64,000 nucleotides of DNA, from the NCBI GenBank assembly GCA_965222505.1, contig OZ244956.1, positions 2,294,001 through 2,358,000 of the forward strand. The letters are read 5' to 3'. Below the pieces are notes generated by a model that was given only the letters and a program-made list of their open reading frames with translations, made no database searches and had not been told where the DNA came from. This document shows positions 59,061-64,000 of this stretch, piece after piece. Origin of the DNA: G965222505 sp965222505 (GTDB lineage Bacteria; Bacteroidota; Rhodothermia; Rhodothermales; DATKEJ01). A program made the position numbers and the translations under genes. Within the stretch, counting starts at the first letter, position 1. Each line of letters opens with the position of its first letter.

Positions 59061-61373
59061 ATGAGCAAAGGATTTTCGCGATTCCTGCACGTATCTGGCC
59101 TGATCGGCCTGTTGGCGTGTATACCCGCCGTGGCATACGCCCAAACGTCCACCATCCGCGGATTTATCGAGGACGCCACTGACGGCCAGCGCATGCAAGG
59201 CGTCAACGTGACGCTCCGCAATGCCGATGGGGCCTTCTATGGTTCAGCTACGGACCGAGACGGCTACTACAGCATCACCCGGATTCCGCCTGGGACCTAC
59301 ACCTTCAGGGCAACCTTCATCGGCTACGAAGAACACGTTGAGGAAATCCGCCTCACCACACAGGAACTGACCGTTCGCAACGTGGAACTGGCCGAGGTAG
59401 CCTTTGAAGGGGAAGAGGTCGTGATCGAAGCCGAGCGCGAAGGGGCCGCCGGGATGGATGTGGCCGGTTTGAACACCGTCCGTTCTGCAGAGATTGAGCG
59501 CATCCCGACCGCCGGCCTCAGCCCAGACCTCGCCAATTATCTGCAAACCCAATCCGGCTTTGTGGCCGTCGGAGACCGGGGCGGGCAGCTTTTTGTGCGC
59601 GGGGGTACACCCACCCAGAACCTGTCCCTCATCGACGGCATTCCGCTGTACCAGCCGTTCCACGTGATCGGGTTTTATTCGGCCTTCCCGGCAGACATCA
59701 TCCACAGCAGCGACATTTATGCCGGGGGCTTCGGGGCCCGGTACGGCAACCGCATCTCATCGGTATTGGACGTCTCGACCCGCACGGGCAACAACAAACG
59801 CTTTGGGGGGTCGGCCTCGGTAGACCCATTCCTGGCAACGGTTCGGCTGGAAGGCCCCATCGTACCAGACAGGGCGTCCTTCCTCGTCTCTGCCCGTCAA
59901 TCCATCATCGAAGATACCGCGCCAGACTTGCTGAGCCGTGAACTGCCCTACCTGTTCTGGGATCGCTTCGGAAAATTCAACGCCACCCTGAACGAACGCG
60001 CCAGCATGTCCTTCACGGCCCTGCAAACCTACGACCGGGGCAATCTCTCCGGCCTGGAAGAAGTGGACCTGGATGACGTGGATGCCTCAGCCCTGAACTC
60101 GGACGATGACCAGGTGGTATGGGACAATGAGGCCTACGGGTCGCGCTTTTTGTACGTCCCCAATAGCTACCCCATCTTGGGCGAAGTGCTGTTTTCCTAT
60201 TCACGCCTGGAAAACCAGTTCGGCCCCTCGGATGCCCCCGAACGCACCTCGGCCGTACGGACCATCAACGCAAACGCTTCGGTCACCTATCTGCTGGGCG
60301 ACACCGAATTTGATGCCGGGGTGTTCGTGCGCAACATCAAACTCGAATACAACCTCGGTGGGCTGTTTCAGGGGCTGGATGAAGGCCGGGAGTTTCTGAC
60401 GGAGGCCGGGACCTTCTTCGATTCCTCCATCCCGCTCAGCAACAAACTGATTCTGCGGCCCGGCGTCCGGTTTACCTCGTTCCGGGGCACCGGCACCATT
60501 GAACCCCGTGCGCGGCTGGTCTTCCGGCCCGGCGGCCCGACCGGCAAACACCAATTGAGCGCCGCCTGGGGCATTTACAAACAGGACTTTGCCGGCCTCA
60601 GTGACCGACGGGATGCGGGCGATGTATTCACGGCCTGGGTCTCCTCCCCCACCGGGGCCGACGTGCCAAGTGCCATGCATACCATCGTTGGCTATGAAGT
60701 TGAGCCGGTGCGCGGCCTCAATCTTAGTGTAGAAGGGTTCTACAAAAACCTGTCCGACCTGCTCGTCCCCGAGTGGACCTCCTTCCCGCGCTTCACGACC
60801 GGCCTGCAACCCGCCGACGGCTCGGTACGCGGTATCGATGCCAAGGTGGAAATCAATACGCCCGCGTTTTACGGCTTCGTCAGCTATGGGCTTTCGGAAG
60901 TGGACTACAACGCCAAGCAGGAATCCCTCGCGATCTGGTACGGCACAGATGAACTGACATACAACCCGCCCCATGACCGCCGCCATTCCTTGAATGTGGT
61001 CGGCGAGCTTTCGGTTTTTGATTTTGACCTGAGCGTACGCTGGCAACTCGGCACCGGTTTGCCGTTTAGCCAATCGGCCGGGTTCGACACGTTCGTCTTG
61101 CTCGACTCGCTCGTGAACGTCACGGAAGTCCCTGGAGATGCCCGCGTCCTCTACGCCGATCCCTACGGGGGCCGGTTGCCCACGTATCACCGGCTGGACG
61201 TCTCGCTGGAACGGAGCTTTCAACTGCATCCCAAAGCCCATGCAACCCTGCAGGCCGGGATCATCAATGCCTATGACCGGCGCAACCTGTTCTACCTGGA
61301 CATCTTTACCCTGCGCCGTATCAACCAGTTGCCGATCATCCCCTCGTTCGGCTTCAAAATAGATTTTAAGTAG
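59061..61373 (+). CDS. TonB-dependent outer-membrane receptor with N-terminal carboxypeptidase-like domain
   Basis: The 770-aa product has a signal peptide ending AYAQ and a CarboxypepD_reg-like domain at about 30-115 (TIRGFIEDATDGQRMQGVNV, YSITRIPPGTYTFRATFIGY). A plug follows at about 130-230 (LFVRGGTPTQNLSLIDGIPL, VIGFYSAFPADIIHSSDIYA) and then a 22-stranded barrel ending IIPSFGFKIDF. It imports an unknown ligand using TonB energy. Its TAG stop shares a base with the GTG start of the DUF4249 lipoprotein, so the two form a SusC/D-like pair. Confidence 0.94.
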   Translation: MSKGFSRFLHVSGLIGLLACIPAVAYAQTSTIRGFIEDATDGQRMQGVNVTLRNADGAFYGSATDRDGYYSITRIPPGTYTFRATFIGYEEHVEEIRLTTQELTVRNVELAEVAFEGEEVVIEAEREGAAGMDVAGLNTVRSAEIERIPTAGLSPDLANYLQTQSGFVAVGDRGGQLFVRGGTPTQNLSLIDGIPLYQPFHVIGFYSAFPADIIHSSDIYAGGFGARYGNRISSVLDVSTRTGNNKRFGGSASVDPFLATVRLEGPIVPDRASFLVSARQSIIEDTAPDLLSRELPYLFWDRFGKFNATLNERASMSFTALQTYDRGNLSGLEEVDLDDVDASALNSDDDQVVWDNEAYGSRFLYVPNSYPILGEVLFSYSRLENQFGPSDAPERTSAVRTINANASVTYLLGDTEFDAGVFVRNIKLEYNLGGLFQGLDEGREFLTEAGTFFDSSIPLSNKLILRPGVRFTSFRGTGTIEPRARLVFRPGGPTGKHQLSAAWGIYKQDFAGLSDRRDAGDVFTAWVSSPTGADVPSAMHTIVGYEVEPVRGLNLSVEGFYKNLSDLLVPEWTSFPRFTTGLQPADGSVRGIDAKVEINTPAFYGFVSYGLSEVDYNAKQESLAIWYGTDELTYNPPHDRRHSLNVVGELSVFDFDLSVRWQLGTGLPFSQSAGFDTFVLLDSLVNVTEVPGDARVLYADPYGGRLPTYHRLDVSLERSFQLHPKAHATLQAGIINAYDRRNLFYLDIFTLRRINQLPIIPSFGFKIDFK

Positions 61374-62302
61374 TGTCGCACTCCGCACCCCGCACTCCGC
61401 ACTTACTCATTTGGACCTTCCTCCTGAGCTTAACCCTCATGGGTTGTGAGGAAACCGTCGAGCCGTTTACCAACACGGACCGTTACTTCACCATCTACGG
61501 ATTTTTGGACCCGTCGGTAGACGTACAATACCTCCGCGTCACACCGATTCGGCAACTCGTGGACCCGCCGCCGCCCGGCCCGATTGATGCCGAAGTCATG
61601 ATTACCGAATTGGAAACCGGGCGCACCATCGCCTGGGAAGACTCCCTGATTACCTTCGAGGATGGGACGTCAGGACACGTTTTCTTAGGCCGGTTCCGGC
61701 CATTGCACAGCTACACGTACCGCATAGAAGTCCAGCGCTCCGACGGCATCATTACCTCTGCCGAAACCCAGGTGCCGCCGTTTATCCAGGCGGACGTAAG
61801 TACCCCCTCCACCTCAACCCTGGGCAATGGCATTGTGCGGGTGCGGCAACAGGTAGACTGGAATGGCATCGACTTCACCCCCTTCCGTATTCAGGTGTGG
61901 TACCGGTTCGGGGGCATTCAGCCGGGGAGTGCCTTTCGGGATGTGCCGGTGACCTATTCGGACGAAAGCCTGGGCCGTTTTGATGAGAACCGCTGGACCA
62001 TCACCGTGGACCTGACCGAAGACCAGAACTTCTTGCGGGAAGAACTCGGCTTCCCCGGAAATCAGGCGTTTCCGCTTATCCTCTATGGCATCGGGATGCA
62101 AGTGACCGTGCCCGATGCCCAGTGGCGGCCCCCCAACGACGTATTCGATCCCGAAATCCTGATCCAGCCGGGTACGCTGTCCAATGTAGACAAGGGTTTT
62201 GGGTTCTTCGGCTCCGTGGCCCAACTCAATGCTGAATGGACGCTCTCCGAGGAAACCGCACGCTTGCTCGGTTACCCCTACCCCCGGCAACCCGCCGAAT
62301 AG
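61373..62302 (+). CDS. DUF4249-type lipoprotein paired with the TonB receptor
   Basis: The 309-aa product has a lipoprotein signal (LLIWTFLLSLTLMGC). It continues YFTIYGFLDPSVDVQYLRVT, typical of DUF4249, and is mostly beta-structured. The GTG at 61373 overlaps the receptor stop. Residues 2-10 (SHSAPRTPH) are translated from four CGCACYC heptad units, so the repeat sits inside the start of the coding region. These lipoproteins probably cap the receptor and capture its ligand. No other start before the lipobox fits well. Confidence 0.87.
   Translation: MSHSAPRTPHLLIWTFLLSLTLMGCEETVEPFTNTDRYFTIYGFLDPSVDVQYLRVTPIRQLVDPPPPGPIDAEVMITELETGRTIAWEDSLITFEDGTSGHVFLGRFRPLHSYTYRIEVQRSDGIITSAETQVPPFIQADVSTPSTSTLGNGIVRVRQQVDWNGIDFTPFRIQVWYRFGGIQPGSAFRDVPVTYSDESLGRFDENRWTITVDLTEDQNFLREELGFPGNQAFPLILYGIGMQVTVPDAQWRPPNDVFDPEILIQPGTLSNVDKGFGFFGSVAQLNAEWTLSEETARLLGYPYPRQPAE
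61377..61404. repeat. Heptad repeat 11 (CGCACTC dialect, single arm, coding)
   Basis: Four exact-length units CGCACTC, CGCACCC, CGCACTC, CGCACTT begin 2 bp after the GTG start codon of the DUF4249 gene and are translated. Confidence 0.85.
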
Positions 62303-63532
62303 CTACTCAACGCGGTAGAGGGTGGTGGTGGGTGAGCCGCCGATGAGGCCGGTGGTGAAGATGTCGAGCTTGCCGTTGCTGCCGTAGTCGAACCACATCG
62401 CATTGCCAAGGATGACACCGGCCACTTCGCCCACTTGCCGAAACGTACCGGCCTCATTTTCGAACACTTTGGCTTTGACTGAAGCGGCATCCAGAATGTC
62501 TTCCGGCCCGACCAGTAATACGTCCAGGTCTCCATCCACATCATAGTCTCCCCAACTGGCGGTGCCGTTGGCGAGGCCAGGCAGGCGCACATCGGCCTGG
62601 GTAAACTGGCCGCCGTCATTCTGGTAGATGCGGGTTACCCCCTGTACGATGGTGGGCGCGAAGACGCCACCGGAAATGAGCAGGTCGAGATCGTTGTCAA
62701 GGTCATAATCGCCCCAGGCGGCGGTGCCATAGAACACGCCGGGAAGGTCTGCGTCGATGTCCATCAGGATCCCGTCGTCATTGCGGAAGACTTTGGTAAT
62801 GGGGCCTTCAGTGGAGACCCCGCTTAACGCGAGGTCCAGGTCCCCATCTCCATCGTAATCTCCCCAATCCAGCGAGCCTTTTTCAACGCCGGGCAAGTCC
62901 ATGCCGGTATCGACAAACCGGCCACCCGTGCTCTCGTATACCCGCGTGACACGTTCGGTACCGGTAAATCCGGCCAGGGCGAGATCCGGGTCCCCATCCC
63001 CGTCATAATCTCCCCAGTCTAGCGCACTGTTGTACACGTCGATAAGGTCGCTGCTTACATCGGGTTGTTCGAGAAAGGCCCCGGCATCATTGGTGTAGAT
63101 CTTGGTGAGCGGCTGAAACGGCGCGGTCAGGGAAAGGCTACCGGTCAGGATGACGTCCAGGTCCCCGTCGTTGTTATAATCGACCCAACGGCCTGCGCCC
63201 AGCCAAACGCCGTCCAGCAAGGCGGCTGTTACATCGGAATACACAGCGGTGCGAAACACCCGGCCCGTTTGCGGGCTGATGGTCTGGTCTTCGCGTTCGT
63301 AGCGATAAACTTTGCCCCAGAGACGGGTATCCGACGCGCCGGTCAGGAGCACATCAAGGTCGCCGTCGTTGTCAAAATCTGCGGCATCAAGTGCGCCGAG
63401 GAAAACGTTCGAGATGCCCGGCGTTGGCACCAGCCGATAGTCGGCTTCCGGTACCTGGGCCCAGGCCGGTATGCTCCAAAGCATGAGCACCACGCATATC
63501 CCCAAAAGCCGTTTATACATGACTGTCAACAT
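62303..63532 (-). CDS. Secreted FG-GAP (VCBS-type) repeat protein
   Basis: The 409-aa product has a signal peptide (MYKRLLGICVVLMLWSIPAW, cleavage after AWAQ). It carries about seven FG-GAP repeats with Ca-binding loops such as DFDNDGDLDVLLTG, DYDGDGDPDLALAG and DYDVDGDLDVLLVG. Such repeats fold as beta-propellers used for adhesion or binding at the cell surface. ATG at 63532 lies 3 bp after the stop of the upstream sorting-tail protein; the next ATG (63520) is equally plausible. There is no sorting tail of its own, so it may stay periplasmic or associate with its neighbour. Its stop abuts the convergent DUF4249 stop. Confidence 0.9.
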   Translation of the reverse strand: MLTVMYKRLLGICVVLMLWSIPAWAQVPEADYRLVPTPGISNVFLGALDAADFDNDGDLDVLLTGASDTRLWGKVYRYEREDQTISPQTGRVFRTAVYSDVTAALLDGVWLGAGRWVDYNNDGDLDVILTGSLSLTAPFQPLTKIYTNDAGAFLEQPDVSSDLIDVYNSALDWGDYDGDGDPDLALAGFTGTERVTRVYESTGGRFVDTGMDLPGVEKGSLDWGDYDGDGDLDLALSGVSTEGPITKVFRNDDGILMDIDADLPGVFYGTAAWGDYDLDNDLDLLISGGVFAPTIVQGVTRIYQNDGGQFTQADVRLPGLANGTASWGDYDVDGDLDVLLVGPEDILDAASVKAKVFENEAGTFRQVGEVAGVILGNAMWFDYGSNGKLDIFTTGLIGGSPTTTLYRVE

Positions 63533-63535
63533 ACC

Positions 63536-64000
63536 TTAATCAACCCGCATCATTTTTTTGGTGAGCACCGTCGGACCGGCTTTCAATTCATAGAGGTACA
63601 GTCCGCTGCTCACCGGCGTACCCTCGGCACCTGCACCGGACCAGTAGACGGTGTGGGCACCTGCGGCCTGTACTTCATCGACCAGGAGATGCACCAACTC
63701 GCCCAACACCGTGTAGATGCGCAGTTGCACCGGTTGTGATTGGTCCAGTGTGTACGTCAGGGTGGTGCCGGATGTAAAGGGATTGGGGTAATTGGCAGAC
63801 AAAAGTACCTGGGCAGGGCGTTCATCTTCGACGGTCACTGCCGTGGTTTCAATCTCGAAGGCACCGCCTGTTACAAACGGCGAGCCCACGTAGGCCCCGT
63901 TCACGGCCTGGACCTGCCAGTAATAAGTCCCCGGCTCCAGGTTGTGGAGCGTCCATGTGGTGTTGCCCTGCGCATTACCGGGGGCCAGTACATACCGCTG
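63536..64000 (-). CDS. C-terminal part of a secreted Fn3/sorting-tail protein (5' end beyond window)
   Basis: The frame remains open to base 64000 on the minus strand; an ATG at 63904 is internal. The visible upstream part reads TWTLHNLEPGTYYWQVQAVN, the end of a fibronectin type III-like domain. The last about 90 residues are the sorting tail (NYPNPFTSGTTLTYTLD, YTVLGELVHLLVD, GLYLYELKAG, KKMMRVD). The product is therefore a type IX-type secreted surface protein. It is the upstream gene of the FG-GAP protein, 3 bp apart, and probably co-expressed with it. Confidence 0.85.
   Translation of the reverse strand, partial: QRYVLAPGNAQGNTTWTLHNLEPGTYYWQVQAVNGAYVGSPFVTGGAFEIETTAVTVEDERPAQVLLSANYPNPFTSGTTLTYTLDQSQPVQLRIYTVLGELVHLLVDEVQAAGAHTVYWSGAGAEGTPVSSGLYLYELKAGPTVLTKKMMRVD

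Overview
The window is a chromosomal segment of a moderately GC-rich, Gram-negative member of the Bacteroidota/Rhodothermota lineage, most likely Rhodothermia. This is inferred from several traits seen together: secreted proteins ending in the NPFNP-type sorting/FlgD-like tail used by type IX secretion, a TonB receptor paired with a DUF4249-type lipoprotein, an S46 dipeptidyl peptidase, DUF6702, dockerin-like C-terminal tails, and start codons that mostly lack Shine-Dalgarno sequences. No phage, plasmid backbone, rRNA or CRISPR array is visible. One tRNA-Leu(TAG) is present.

Layout. 1-8.5 kb: 3' end of a receptor Ser/Thr kinase with TPRs, S46 peptidase, tRNA-Leu, a HEAT-cyclophilin fusion, and an ECF sigma/toastrack-like pair. 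8.6-13.2 kb: small lipoprotein, secreted HExxH protease, and two small two-gene modules (73-aa protein + nucleotidyltransferase; 78-aa protein + HNH nuclease). 13.2-20 kb: YyaL-like thioredoxin-fold protein translationally coupled to BioY, then cobalamin-dependent methionine synthase. 20-31 kb: exopolysaccharide locus (SLBB exporter, Wzz-like, Wzy-like, Wzx-like, two glycosyltransferases), followed by an unusually AT-rich secreted protein with dockerin-like repeats. 31-42 kb: NAD salvage (pncB), deoxynucleoside kinase, outer-membrane barrels, HupE/UreJ-like protein, M1 peptidase with DUF6702, zinc-ribbon protein, EamA transporter. 42-45.5 kb: tyrosine catabolism (hppD, hmgA) with a divergent Lrp/AsnC regulator. 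45.5-56 kb: a signalling block with an FHA-HtrA-like protease, two Ser/Thr kinases and a PP2C phosphatase in one overlapping operon, next to an ECF sigma + kinase-TPR pair. 56-64 kb: pseudouridine-5'-phosphate glycosidase, esterase, ATP-grasp enzyme, TonB receptor/DUF4249 pair, FG-GAP protein and the 3' end of a secreted Fn3/sorting-tail protein.

The most unusual material is non-coding. First, a family of 7-nt (heptad) repeat arrays, in several sequence dialects, usually folds as long inverted hairpins and sits within a few bases of start codons; some of it is translated into protein ends. Second, an unrelated family of short palindromes keeps the loop CACRAGR while the stem sequence varies with preserved pairing. 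Third, a decayed copy of the yyaL 3' end lies exactly on the far side of the HNH module. This indicates that the module arrived at the 3' end of yyaL, with a functional yyaL terminus on the near side, and split an older yyaL-nucleotidyltransferase operon.
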